Source: Mixophyes australis
Taxonomy: Eukaryota; Chordata; Amphibia; Anura; Limnodynastidae
Direction: 5' to 3'
Length of the DNA stretch: 64,000 nt
Assembly (NCBI GenBank): GCA_036250195.1
Contig: JAVHZZ010000005.1
Location: 68,941,505-69,005,504, forward strand
The notes under the pieces were generated by a model. It had not been told where the DNA came from. It worked only from the letters and a program-made list of their open reading frames with translations, and ran no database searches. Below, piece after piece: positions 23,183 through 35,045 of the stretch. Each line of letters begins with the position of its first letter. Position 1 is the stretch's first letter. Both the position numbers and the translations under genes were made by a program.

Positions 23183-23838
23183 TATACATTATGTGTAAAC
23201 GTGTACTAGAGATGTATATTTGTCAGTTGAACACTAGCTGACATTAAAGATAAACTAGCAGGCCAAATGACTGTAGTATACAGTCTTTATTAAATTATAT
23301 GGGTTTTCCACCATCAGAATGACTAGGTACAGCTAATTGCTTGTACCAGACTAATACATGATTATGAGACGGAGCATTTTCCAATATCTATTTATACTGA
23401 GAATTTGTCCTATAGACTTATTGTAATGCTGTAGCAAAATTAATTGCAGTTATTCAGCCATCAGGAGCTGGCTATTATTTGAACCCTATGTATTGAATCC
23501 CTTCTGTGCTCTGGCTCTGTAACATCATTGCACCAGGTCTTCAGCAGAGGTCCTCAGTACAAATGAGCTCTTGGGACTGACACCCGTGGGATCAGTGGAA
23601 GCCCAAGAGGTGAAACCCCCAGCAATTTACTATTATGTGGTAAGTGGGGTTTATGCAGAAATATTTATATAGCAAATAACATTTTCCTTGCACCAGGATA
23701 CAATTTCCCGTTATTAAAAGTACTTTCTTTTTTATACATGTCTCATTTGAAAGTGAACTCTATATAGTAAAATACTTTCCTCAGCTGTGTGACTATATTT
23801 TGATGGGGCTATTTTACTTCTCCTCTTCTGTTTTGCAG

Positions 23839-24079
23839 AATGTGTTTGTAGATAAACCAGCAATTCCTGAATACAAAGTTTCAGATGCAAAAAAAACAAA
23901 GTTCATCATTTTACATTTTAGCAGTTTCAAAGCAGCCTGGGACTGGCTTATATTATTAGCAACGTTTTATGTTGCTGTTACTGTACCTTACAATGTATCC
24001 TTTGTGGACAACGATGATCTGTCATCAACAAGAAGCACAACTGTTAGTGATATTTCAGTGGAAATTCTATTTATTATAG
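23839..24079 (+). CDS. kcnh8: kcnh8 internal exon: pre-S1, S1 and start of S2
   Basis: This exon encodes about 80 residues of the channel. It begins [19 protein letters not shown], continues with the S1 helix (core [20 protein letters not shown]), the S1-S2 loop ([15 protein letters not shown]) and the first half of S2 (VEILFII). The acceptor is TTCTGTTTTGCAG ending at 23838; the donor is ATAG|GTATGG, leaving one base (G) of a split aspartate codon that is completed by the next exon. The loop motif STRSTTVSD is characteristic of KCNH8 rather than the EAG (KCNH1/5) or ERG (KCNH2/6/7) channels. No stop or frameshift is present, so the exon looks functional. It sits in the plasma-membrane voltage-sensing domain. 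Confidence 0.96.
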
Positions 24080-25245
24080 GTATGGCCTGCTTTTTTTGTA
24101 TGTCTGTATGTATGTTGTCTGTATGTTCTACTGTACACCCAAATAAGAATGTGATTATACAGCCTTGCAATAGCCAATTTTATAAGATATTTCTATACCA
24201 TATACTGACTCTTAAACAGTTCAGGAACCATAATTTCACAGTGCAAAGCAGTATTAGACGGGGTTCTGTAGATCCACCATAGAATATTTAGGGGTTGCTG
24301 CCTAATCAAAACTATGTTACAATATGAGTGCTATGAATATACAGCTGTGAAATACATCCTAATCTTTTGTTACTTTCTGACATCACTAGTCATCAGAGAA
24401 ACAAATAAAGTTCATTTGAGAAACTACAAAACCACCAAATGCATAGATAGGTGCATATTCATATTCTGCTTAAAGGTAATAACTGAAAAATTAAGACTTT
24501 CCTTCTTTTGGGGGATTGCACATCTGGCTAGAAATATGTATGGTGTAAAAATTCAATTTCCTGTTACCTATCACTTGAGAAACATGGCATCAACCTTTTT
24601 TCCTAAAATACTGCTTGTTTCCGCTTCATTAACGTGAGAGTAAGTGGACATCATAAGTATTACATCTGTCACATATTTGTGTTTGAACATTTTGAATCCA
24701 TGGGCATTTGTACGCATATTCAATCAAATCCACCAGGATGGTAGAAAAGCCGTACCATTGAGTAGAATGCTTCCAAATTCTGCACCTAGCTGTTATCCAA
24801 TAAAAGAACCATAAATTATCCCACTCCTTGAATATTACCTAAATGTTGTCCTGCAAATCTTATTTTCCCATGTAGGGACAATACCATATTCTATGAGTGT
24901 ACCGAGTGCAAAATTAGGTAAATGACATCACAAAACAACATATGCATTGTTTGGTGCAGTTTTATATATTTGTAAATAACCATTAGTGTATTTCACTGGT
25001 GTACATTTTAGGACATAACTCATTCATGCTACAAAGTGACAAACATAATATACTTCATATTTATTCATAAATTGTTTTTAAATGACACCTCCTGCTTCTC
25101 TACTTTATTCCGCTTTTTGTCCATGTAATATACTAAAGTCTAGCATTGCATGGCTCACAATGCACTCTGCATCATCCCTGCACCCAAGTCATGTCAATCG
25201 TTACCCCATGCAATAATCTGCCACAGATCCCTCTCTAAGATGCTC

Positions 25246-25277
25246 ATATAATATAATATAATATAATATAATATAAG
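25246..25277. repeat. (TATAA)n pentanucleotide microsatellite
   Basis: Six uninterrupted ATAAT units. Confidence 0.9.
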
Positions 25278-25429
25278 TAACAATTAGAGCATAATAGATG
25301 TCAGCTTCAAGCTCCTTGTCCATGACCTCTGTGAATTATAATATCCTGGAAATTTTACGATGGGGGTCCATTTGCTCATGTACGCTATGGAGTTAATGGT
25401 AAGTTGGTCATACACACATTTGCTTACAG

Positions 25430-26210
25430 TAAAATATGCTAATGAGCTTGTAGAAGCAAAATCGAAAGGACAGACAGTATGGGGTCCCCTGACAAAGCCG
25501 CTGCCAGCACTATAACAGGGAAACTTAGAGCGTGGGGTCCCCCTATCATAATTTGATTCAGCCCTAGCCTGTTCAGAATAGGACTGAAATTCCAAAAGAA
25601 ATTGGGCCCGAAAAAAATACTGCCTGCCCCCCAGTAGAGAAAAAGAGAAAAACCCAATGCTGAAGCACTAGGGCTTTTCCCAAACACCCATGTGGTAGTG
25701 GGTTTGGGGTAGTAACTTTAAATTGATAGATCAGTATTTATTTGCTGGTGCACTGCTTTTCCTGGCTTAGCTTAACTGTTTGGGTATGTTGTCACTTGTA
25801 GAACTACGTGTCCTGGCACCCATGGCCTTCTGGGACCTGTAGTGCACCTATAAAATGAATACTGTAAAATAAACACACGCACACACTGTGAAAAAAATAC
25901 TTCATTAAAAAATATTAAACTCTTCAACACTCCCTCGTTCCTCACTTTATTGCTCACCTAAATCCTGGGGGCTTCCTTGCAATCCATTGGGAAAAAAATT
26001 AAATTAACCTGTGGATCAATAAGGACATGTTCTTTGTGGAGCCACAATGTAACTGACAGGCCACCTGACCTGTCAGCTTCTTATCGGCGCAGAACGGCTT
26101 CACTCTGTATTGGTTAGTAGTACTCACCACTAACTGCAATGAGCTACATTGTTCAATGGATTTCATTGAAAGATTTTATCAATGAACTCCATTGATGCAA
26201 TGTAGTTTTA
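25430..26210. repeat. Degenerate interspersed repeat with foldback words
   Basis: Contains GTGGGGTCCCC twice (25479, 25532 region) and inverted words near its right side: CTGACAGG/CCTGTCAG (about 26053-26080) and CTACATTG/CAATGTAG (about 26148-26206). Resembles 1860-2210 in word content. Boundaries and class unknown. Confidence 0.3.
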
Positions 26211-26516
26211 TTAAACTATTATTAAAAATAATAACAGAACACATTTATTTAATTATATCAGCATCAGCTAAGAAACACAATAATAACATTTGTAGAATTA
26301 AATACCTATTAATAATACTAGCAAAGTAAAACCTGTAAATACATGTATCTGAAAATATTAAAAAAGTTTAAAAAAAGTATGATAAATGATGTGCAAAAGC
26401 AGAAATTAACTGATATAAATCCTGCTTCTAATAGGACTATTTCTGGCACAACTGCAGAAGTATGTCTTTCAGCAAGCCTATTTGTCTTGTATTACTGGTA
26501 GTTTTGTTTATACATT

Positions 26517-26911
26517 TTATTATTATTCATCTTTATTTATAGGACGCCACAAAGTGTCTGTAGCGCCATACAAGGACAAACAATAGCACAGTACAAGGTG
26601 AAAACAGCACAGTACATTTAACAGTAAGCACTGTAACTCTGGGAGCTCAAAGCACAGCTAAAGAGAAAGGGTGAGGGATAATCAGCACAAGCTGGTAACC
26701 TGAGCCCAAAAGGATGGGCGCGGATGACAGGTTAAGAGCCACAGAGAGGAACAAAGAGAAGCAAGAGGAGTCGGAGGGCAGAAGGTCCAAGAGGAGGTGG
26801 GCTGAGTAGCTGGAGAGCAGAGTTAAAAGTGGTGGAAACAGGAGGAGAGAAAGCTCTGCTCAAAGGAGCGTACAATCTAAAGGGAGGGGTAGACAGACAG
26901 AGACACAAGGG

Positions 26912-26915
<4 letters not shown>
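26517..26915 (+). repeat. G/A-rich interspersed repeat, copy B
   Basis: Shares the head (TTTATTTATAGGACGCCACA, GTAGCGCCATACAAGGAC) and body words (GTGGTGGAAACAGGAGGAGA, GTACAATCTAA) with 18538-19505 but is truncated, ending in an (AT)n run at 26914-26947. Confidence 0.8.
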
Positions 26916-26952
<37 letters not shown>

Positions 26953-27163
26953 GTTAATAGAGCCATAGTGGTCATTTAACACCGATTAGATACAAATGGA
27001 TCTAATAAAAATTACGTACATTATAACAATAAAATTGAGTTATTTGGAATGAAACTTATCAAGTGTTAAATGATTATTGCACTATGATTTTTAGATGTGC
27101 TCCTTTGCTGGTTGAGGATTTGTTGAGCTGGAGTAGCTGCTAAAAACATTTAAGAAATATTTA

Positions 27164-28004
27164 ATCTTGGAGCACTGATAACAGAACTTTTGTTTTATTA
27201 TTGGTTGTACAACCTGTTTTGTTCTGTCTAGCTATACCTTATTGTATATATAATTATGCCTTTTCTTAAAGATCGTGAAAGAAGACTTAAACAATGCTCT
27301 ACTTTGTTTATGGATCATTCAGATAATTCTCAGTCTGATAATACTGATTTATTTACTACTTTGGAGTCATTAGAAAAATTGGCTACTAGAGAGATTACAT
27401 TTTGTTGGAAAGTAAACTTTTTTGAAAAAATATTTAGAAGTGGGATGCATCCCAAGAAGGCTGCGGTTGGTAAAAGAGCCCACCTTTAACTCTGATGATG
27501 AACATTTTTGAAAAAATTGGTATACGGTACTTGATGAATGTTCAGCTCATTTAATGGGAGTTATTGTACAAGAAAGAAAGACGGAGATTAAAGAGATGGA
27601 AAAAGAATGGGATAAACTGGATAATTAAGATGAGATTAACAAAAATTGAGGAAGATGTCATTGTCACTAAACAGAGGAAATTTTATTGTGACAAAATGGA
27701 GTATAAACTAAATAGGACTAGAAATTGGAGTAGAAATGTTTTTGAAAAACCTAATAGTGATTTGCACATTTTAACACGGGCACCAATTAATAGGATGAAT
27801 GAGTCTGGAAGGGTCAGAGAGTGTGAAATTAATAATCCTTCTTCTGGTGTGATGGAAATTTAACGTGTCACAAAAATAATTTTAGCCAACATCTTTTTGC
27901 TCCATTAAGATCACCTTCAGCACGAAGAGTTGATAAGCAACGTTTTTTAGACAGAGTATACAGACCATCTTGGAGTGCTGATAACAGAACTTCAGTTTTA
28001 TTAT
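27164..28004 (+). mobile_element. Penelope-like N-terminal ORF fragment between direct repeats
   Basis: The segment is bracketed by two 38-bp direct repeats (27164-27201, 27967-28004; four mismatches) that share CTGATAACAGAACTT. Inside lie the remains of the first ORF of a frog Penelope element. Direct repeats around a Penelope fragment could be terminal repeats of the element or a long target duplication. Confidence 0.6.
27256..27863 (+). pseudogene. Penelope-like N-terminal ORF remnant
   Basis: The first frame reads PFLKDRERRLKQCSTLF, then TTLESLEKLATREITFCWK and FFEKIFRSGMHPKKA. After frame changes it continues with the ECSAHLMGVIVQERK and KRLTKIEEDV type of charged helix and KFYCDKMEYKLNR. 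I associate this Lys/Glu-rich helical sequence (LEKLATREITFWW...) with the region upstream of the RT in Neptune-type elements. No RT or endonuclease follows. Several frameshifts and stops are present. Confidence 0.55.
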
Positions 28005-29201
28005 ATATATAAATTGTTGATATCTTTTTACATACAATTGAAGTCAGAATACTGATATTAGTTTGGTTGATAGGCGCTTGATTAAATCCTCTTGTGGTGT
28101 TTGTGTTGTTAAACTAGTTTACCAGTTTAATCAAGGTAAGCATCACAGGATCAGTATAATACACTTATGGCATATTCAATTAGCTGCAAGTGTCCATAGT
28201 TCGTACAAGATGCTACTGTACTGTACTGACAATTACGGTACAAAAATCTTCGAACCACCCTGTGGAGACACCTCACGCAAGGTTTCCATAGGACCTTGTT
28301 CCTAATTGAATTAGACTTAGATGGTTAATAAGTTCACACTTCTTCATATACATCTGCATTTTAAGTTGTCAACCCAGAAAAGCTACTGACCAAATACCAT
28401 TCATGCTGCTAGAAGTTTATATAACCTAATTAACATATACAACAAGCAAATTAAATGGAAATATAGTTACAAGGTGCTTCAGGAATGGAAAACAAAAACG
28501 ATTGCATGTTCGGTCACTATTATGGGTACAAATGAACATTACTTCTTACCACACAAGTTTATTATCACTAGAGATGGTCCCCTGACCCCCGTGTTTTGGT
28601 TTTGTTTTTGGTTTTGGATTACCTTCGTGTTTTGGTTTTGGTTTTGGTTTTGCAAAACCGCCCTTGCATGTTTTGGTTTTGTTTGGTTTTGTTTTGCTAT
28701 TTTTGAAAAAAATACCATTTTTTGGGTCTAAAATAACCTAATTTAGTGCTCCACCAGTTTCTTAGATAAGTGAGGTAATTCTAAAGCTAATAAATTATGA
28801 AAAAAAACAGTTTAATCCCTGGTAGGCCGTCCTTAATGCGAACACTTGTCTGCAAATTATACAGTCAAACTTGGCTGTCTACCTCCTCCATCTTTGATTA
28901 TTGGCAATGTAGCCATTGTCTTTGTGTGTATATTACACCCTACACTTGTAGTTGAATATTAAAAAAAGCAGCCTGCATAGACTGTAGAACTAGAAATTCG
29001 AATATACAAAGAAATGGACAAAGGCAGTTTGGTATCTGTCTGCATCAGACCCCCACCCCCCATCCACGTGTAGTAAAATAGAAAAAAAAGCAGCCTGCAT
29101 AGATTGTAGAACTAGAAATTCGAATATACAAAGAAATGGACAAAGGCAGTTTGGTATCTGTCTGCATCAGATCCCCTCTCCACTAGGATTAAAATAGAAA
29201 A

Positions 29202-29903
29202 CTATTCAGCCATTATATAATCTAGAATATAAATAAAAATTGAGAAAGGCAATTTGGTATCTGTCTGCATCATGATCATCAACATCCTCATTAGCCCCTC
29301 GTCACCTCCATAAATCTCCCCCTCATCCTCTTCTATTTCCAAAGTGGCATCCTCAATTTGTGTATCACCGGCTACACTCGGGCTGTTCAGGTACACATCA
29401 GCAGAACTGCTGAAAGGGCCCTTCTTTATGGGTACACTAACAGAATGCTCACGATTAGACATACCACTGTTGGATGGACTCTCCACAGGGATTGTTGTCA
29501 TTTGTGAATCAGAGCAAACATTATCCTCTAATGCCTTACTGTTATCTTGCAGCTCGGCTTTGACGCGTAACAGTAGTTGTGCACCAATTGTAGGCTCGGT
29601 AACTTTTTGGGATCTGCCACTAATAGCCAAAGGTGAAGGCCTCATTCTCTCTTTGCCACTGCGTGTGTAGAATGGCATGTTGGCAAAAAATTTTTTATCG
29701 GCACTTAACTTTTGCTCAGTAACACTTCTTTTTCGCTTCAACACAGTAAAAAAAAATTTTGATTTTGTTTTTTGGACTGATTTCGAAACACTCTGTAGTT
29801 TGACATCGCCTTGCCCAAATGACGTACTGGGAACACTAACAACAGGACTGGTGACAGAACCTGGTTGCTCATTCTGATCATATGTGGAATGCTTTGAATC
29901 CAT
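29202..29903 (-). CDS. Hypothetical hAT-encoded protein, copy 2, acidic tail frameshifted
   Basis: Same protein as at 7980-8639. The start is the ATG at 29903-29901 (MDSKHSTYDQNEQPGS); an upstream in-frame non-ATG start is not needed. The basic patch (VLKRKRSVTEQKL) and FYTRSGKERMRPSPLAISGR are kept. Relative to copy 1 it carries 13 extra residues (VSVPIKKGPFSSS) after NREHS, an in-frame 39-base difference. Near the end a frameshift after GGDEG turns the acidic DDVDDYDADR tail into a hydrophobic one (LMRMLMIMMQ). So the copy is open but altered. Function unknown. Confidence 0.5.
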   Translation of the reverse strand: MDSKHSTYDQNEQPGSVTSPVVSVPSTSFGQGDVKLQSVSKSVQKTKSKFFFTVLKRKRSVTEQKLSADKKFFANMPFYTRSGKERMRPSPLAISGRSQKVTEPTIGAQLLLRVKAELQDNSKALEDNVCSDSQMTTIPVESPSNSGMSNREHSVSVPIKKGPFSSSADVYLNSPSVAGDTQIEDATLEIEEDEGEIYGGDEGLMRMLMIMMQTDTKLPFSIFIYILDYIMAE

Positions 29904-29931
29904 TCTGAGCGCCAAGCACTTGTAGTGCTAA

Positions 29932-30640
29932 AAATTATTTGGTAAGATACTGCTGACAGCTATGACTTTTGACAGCCAGAAATATTTATGCACAATTATG
30001 GGGGACACCCCAAAAGCACTGAGGAGTGCTAAAAATGATTTGATAGATACTGCTGACAGATATGACTTTTGACAGCCAGAAATATTTATGCACAATTATG
30101 GGGGACACCCCAAAAGCACTGGGGAGTTCTAAAAATTATTTGGTAGATACTGCTGACAGATATGACTTTTGACAGACAGAAATATTTATGCACAATTATG
30201 GGGGACACCCCAAAAGCACTGAGGAGTGCTAAAAATGATTTGATAGATACTGCTGACAGATATGACTTTTGACAGCCAGAAATATTTATGCACAATTATG
30301 GGGGACACCCCAAAAGCACTGGGGAGTTCTAAAAATTATTTGGTAGATACTGCTGACAGATATGATTTTTGACAACCAGAAATATTTATACACAATTATG
30401 GGGGACACCCCAAAAGCACTGAGGAGTGCTAAAAATTATTTGGTAAGATACTGCTGACAGATATGACTTTTGACAGCCAGAAATATTTATGCACAATTAT
30501 GGGGAACACCCCAAATGCACTGGGGAGTGCTAAAAATTATTTGGTAGATACTGCTGACAGATATGACTTTTGACTGCCAGAAATATTTATGCACAATTAT
30601 GGGGGACGCCCCAAAAGCACTGGGGTGTGCCAAATATTAC
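29932..30640 (-). repeat. 100-bp tandem repeats of hAT copy 2 with dimer periodicity
   Basis: GGGGACACCCC recurs at 30001, 30101, 30201, 30301, 30401, then about 30501 and 30602. Units alternate between GAGTGCTAAAAATGATTTGA (30001, 30201) and GAGTTCTAAAAATTATTTGG (30101, 30301), giving a 200-bp higher-order repeat. Confidence 0.95.
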
Positions 30641-33358
30641 AAAAATAAAATAAACCTCTATCCTCCTCTCTTCTCTAGCGATTTTTGTTACAGCAATTGG
30701 AATAAGAATATTGTATTCTCTGTCCCTGCTCTAATCAGCCTGTGACTACACCCTGCTCTCTCCCTCTATCAAATGGCGATGGATTGCTGTGGAGGCAGGT
30801 ATTTATAATCTCGAAATATCGCGAGAACCGAGGCACAAGATCTGACGATGTCACAATGACGTTCGGCCTCGATTTGGATTCGGAGCGAGCGGGAGAGTAC
30901 CGAGCTACTCAGCTCGGTACTCGGATACCCAAAGTTCGGGTGGGTTCGGTTCTCGGGGAACCAGACCCGCCCATCTCTAATTATTACTGAGTTTCCAACC
31001 AATGCAGATGCAAAGTTATAAAAAAACGGAAATAACCGTTATAAGCAGAATATATAGTTGAAGGATAGCACCTTAAATGTTATCCAAATCCTCCTCTTCT
31101 GCCTTCTAGTTGAACCACAAGAAACTTAGAGAATATCATCATTATGTTATGGCATGACTGACCAGTACCTGTCTGTAGTCTTTGTTCATATAATTTTAAA
31201 TAAAATCTGATGTAATTTAAAACAGTGAGAGTGATCTACAATTGCAATTGCATTGGCTGTTACTCATGTTTAGGCCACATATTAAGCTGGAATAGCTTAA
31301 TAATTCCCACTTTTCAGTAGTATATCACATGTCATTCAAGTCTTGGACCAAGCAGACATTTAAAATATCAGCCCCATACAGGGAGCCCGCCTATCAATGA
31401 CAATGTAGAGTTCTAGGAAACAGGTCAGGGACCATACTGTATGTTGTGCACAGGGCTAAAAATGAATGCTATATATAGCTCAGTGAGAAAGAATGGTTAT
31501 CCCTATTTATCACATAAAAGCTTGTAATATTACAATTGTAAAGTCATCAAGGATATCCTTCTGAGAAGCGAATTTCATGGAGATGTTAGGAGAGCTGATT
31601 CAAATCTCCCCTATGTCAGAGCAACAATGATATGTCAAATGCTGTCAGGCACAGTATACATTGAATCCATAAGTACTGGCAGTGGAGAAGACACAAGGCA
31701 GGCTTCCATAGTTAATGAAAAAATTTACCAAATAGAAAAAAATATAATAACAAATAAATTAAAAAACATTAAAAATGTGTGTTTTGTTTTTAGGATCTGG
31801 TATACCTATACTTCAGAGAATTAACAAATGAATTTGGGGGGTAACATTTCAGGGGTTCACAAATTGGGTAAATTAATTATGTAGCTATGTAAAATATAAA
31901 CTTACCTGTTCTAAGTTGTGTATTGCACCTAAAATAAAAATATATATTTTTATACAATGCCACCAAAAAATGCTATATGCACAAAAATAATTAAAAACAA
32001 TGTGAAAAATAATAGGGCACGCAAAGCTGTTAAAACATGCATAGAAAAGCTTTAAAATGTATTCCTGTCACAAATATAAAATACCCTTGGTGATGAAGGT
32101 GTTACTATATATCAGAATACTATGTCACTGCCTGATATCAGTTGCTAGTTATTTACAACTGCTTCCTATTATTGTATATACAGACATAGCAGACATTATA
32201 TTGCAAATTATGCACCACAGTGTACCTATCATGATTACACAGATACATCCTGATCATTTCAATATAAAATGTGTGATAACTGACATGGCTCGGGGCAGTG
32301 TTCTGTCTCGCCATCCGCGCACAACCTAGAGTATACACCGATTAATTTAAGTGCAAGGCCTCCACAATTACAGACTCTTAGTCAAAGACTCCACACACCT
32401 GTATTACTACAGTGCTGTTAGCTTACTCAGAATAAGGTTCACACCTAGGCAAGTATGCTGGGAAAGCTGGATGTAGCAATTTAACGTTGTCCTCTGGATT
32501 ACTTTCCACAGCAAGGTGGAGACTGTGTCTGCATCTTTCTGTTTATGCACGCATACTGCGTATCATAGTACCAGCTGCTGGTCCTGGAAAGTCTTGTCCT
32601 CTGTGGTTGGACAAGGGCAGACCCCCTACAGTCATATAACACAGATTGCAGTAACTTTTTAGACACATCTGCCTCTTCCCTGTAGGAACTTCCCTCTTTA
32701 AAAAGGCATTCCAGCCATGTTGGTGACTAGCACCATCTTGGAATTTATATGTGGCCTTCACATTCTCTCCTTCTGTTGGAATCACACAGTAAGGCAGGTA
32801 CAATTACCATCCAGTCCCCTTCTTAGAAAATTCCTGGAGAAATAACCAACTACTCCAGACTTGCAATCTCTGAACAATAAAAAATACGATGCCCCCCGCC
32901 TCCACTGGAGAGGCATTCCTGATGCACTACTGATACCAGCATGTCTTTAAAATCATATCTTTCTGTTCTAAACATTACAGAGGATTAAAACAGTTAATAG
33001 TTCATTCATTTCACACAGATAATCAAAATCATTACTGCTAGTCCAAGGTAAAGAAAACTGTGTACCATGTAGAGGAAACAAATGGAAGTAGAGAACCTAG
33101 GACTGTTACGGAGATGGAGTTTCATTGGCTTAGTCTTTGCAGCAAGTGGCTGGGATCACTTGTTTTGATACAATAACAATCCCTCTAACTGGAGCTGATA
33201 GGTAAACAAGATGAGCAAAATTATACAATAAAACCTGCTTCATCTGTACTACTGTGTTTCCCCGATAATAAGACACTGTCTTATTTTATTTTTTTCCCAA
33301 AAAACTGCTTAGGGCTTATTTTCGGGGTAGGGTTTATTTTAATTAACATTCACTGCTT

Positions 33359-33600
33359 TTTCCCACATCGTGCCCCTCAGTCCTGCTTCTTTCCCACATC
33401 GTGCCCCTCAGTCCTGCGTCTTTCCAACATTGTGCCCCTCAGTCCTGCGTCTTTCCCACATCATGCCCCTCAGTCCTGCTTCTTTCCCACATCGTGCCCC
33501 TCAGTCCTGCTTCTTTCTCACATCGTGCCCCTCAGTCCTGCTCTTTCCCACATAGTGCCCCTCAGTCCTGCTTCTCTCCCACATAGTGCCCCTCAGTCTA
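33359..33600 (+). repeat. 31-bp minisatellite, eight units
   Basis: TGCCCCTCAGTCCTGC recurs at 33371, 33402, 33433, 33464 and on, a 31-bp step with one 30-bp unit. As 31 is not a multiple of three, the same peptide (PLSPASF/APQSC) appears in all three frames, which produces three spurious overlapping ORFs. Confidence 0.95.
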
Positions 33601-33721
33601 GTTTACAATACTTTACTTACCATTTTTCTGTACTCTCCTCCGCGGCGCTGCTGTAAATGAAGCTGGCACACACGCCAGCGTCATTCACTGGAAACTAGGG
33701 GAAGGTGCGCACTCACTGTGA

Positions 33722-33785
33722 GACAGTGAGACGCTGCAGCTCTGATTGGATGCCACTGTTAAATCGTTAACAGCGGCATCCATTT
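33722..33785. repeat. Internal hairpin of the TA-flanked MITE
   Basis: TGGATGCCACTGTTAA pairs with TTAACAGCGGCATCCA over 16 bases with one mismatch and a 4-base loop. A second hairpin (AATGAAGCTGGC/GCCAGCGTCATT) lies about 80 bases upstream, near 33655-33688. Confidence 0.7.
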
Positions 33786-34754
33786 CATGCGGGGGCGGGG
33801 GGAGGGGCGGAGCTGGGGGCATTGTATTGTAGCACAGGGACCAGCCAAAATGGGGATTTAGCTAGGACTTATTTTCGGGGTAGGGCTTATTTTGGACCGT
33901 TCTGGGAAAATAGGGGTATGTCTTATTATCGGGGTAGGTCTTATTATCGGGGTAGGTCTTATTATCAGGGAAACATGGTAGTAAGGAGAGATAGATAGAT
34001 AGATAGATATATAGACAGATAGTTCTTTAGATAGCATTGAGAGAGCCTGTAAACTACAGATGTACTTTAAACCTTCATAGCTCTGCACTATAGCTACACA
34101 TTAATGATACCATAAATAAAAGAGTAGATATGGTACAGGATTTTCCAAGAAAACAATCCAGTTAGATATAATAGTGCAATCTTAACTGTTACATAGAAGC
34201 TATTTACTTTTTTGAGGCCACACATATTGCTTTACCGGGTGAGGTACAGTACCAAGGTCATATAACCTTTTCTGCTTTAATCTACAGACCTATCTGGTTT
34301 AATAAATGGAAGTGGAAGAGAATGCTGTACAGTACAGCAAAGTTTAAAAAAATGAAATGAAAATACAGTTTGTCCCTCTCAATTTATTAAATATGACTCA
34401 AACTATAACTCTCAACTTGACATGAAATCACATTAATTTTCTCTATGCTCTATTTTTCTTAAAGTAGCATCCAAATGTAATAAAACCTTTAATTGAGCTC
34501 TCTCATAACACATTATTTTAAGAAAATTATTCTTAAACCCACTGCAATACAGCAGTTATACATTCTTACTTAAAGTTTCTATTTTGCAAATTTAAGTTTT
34601 TATTCATCATCATAGCATCTGTCAGTTTCTATTATGGCCCAAATGTTATTGCAGCTTATGAGTCTAATAATAAAGTCAGAAACAGTTTCATCTGGTCCTA
34701 CCCACTCTTTAATTCTAATATGCATTCAAAAGAAATGTTTTATTAGTTTTTATT

Positions 34755-35045
34755 AACAGTTTTTTTTATAGCGCCTACATATTACATAGAGATTTATAGA
34801 GAAAATGTAATTATTCACATCAGTCCCTCACCCAGTGGAGCTTAGAAACCAAACTCCCTGCCATACGGAAACCTACACTCTAGGGTTAATATTGTCAGAA
34901 ACCAATTAGTCTACTAGTATGTCTTAGGAGTGTGGGAGAAAACCAGAGCACCCGGAAGAAACCCACGCACACACAAGGTGATCATACATACTACACACCC
35001 TGGTTAGAATCAAACCCATGACCCTAGAGGCAGACATGCTAACCA
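34755..35045 (+). repeat. SINE-like frog repeat, diverged copy
   Basis: TTTTATAGCGCCTACATATT head, CACATCAGTCCCTCACCCAG and GGAGCTTAGA middle, GTCTTAGGAGTGTGGGAGAA and CACCCGGAAGAAACCCACGC, ending CATGCTAACCACTGTGG. Same family as 40898-41246. Confidence 0.8.

Larger units (their letters stand above)
20818..23838 (+). other. kcnh8: kcnh8 intron, 3.0 kb
   Basis: Bounded by GTAAGA and TTTTGCAG. Holds a short repeat fragment at 20905-20965 (TTTATTTATACGGTGCCAGC, GCAGCACTTTACAATTGG), related to the SINE-like repeats at 34755 and 40898, and a (GATA)n run at 23151-23182. Nothing else recognised. Confidence 0.9.
28569..30979 (-). mobile_element. hAT-type element, copy 2, inverted
   Basis: Starts TAGAGATGG and ends CCATCTCTA, flanked by ATTATCAC (28561-28568) and ATTATTAC (30980-30987), an 8-bp duplication with one mismatch. 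Organisation mirrors copy 1 on the minus strand: palindromic terminus (30895-30922), TATA box, seven 100-101-bp repeats, ORF, trailing repeats with 104-122-bp spacing (phrase TTGGTATCTGTCTGCAT at 29030, 29152, 29256), TTTTGG subterminal block. At 2.41 kb it is slightly shorter than copy 1. Confidence 0.92.
33249..33981. mobile_element. TA-flanked MITE, mariner-like
   Basis: Left end CTACTGTGTTTCCCCGATAA and right end, reverse complemented, CTACCATGTTTCCCTGATAA form terminal inverted repeats, bordered by TA (33247-33248, 33982-33983). Further AATAAGAC/GTCTTATT copies follow inside both ends. Interior has a 31-bp minisatellite and two hairpins. No coding capacity. Confidence 0.8.

Noticed and set aside
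23208..23225. CTAGAGATGTAT as another hAT end
   Set aside because: No subterminal TTTTGG or TTCGGGTGGG block next to it and no partner end.
33370..33656. Three overlapping frames of repeated PLSPASF/APQSC
   Set aside because: Translations of a 31-bp minisatellite in all phases.
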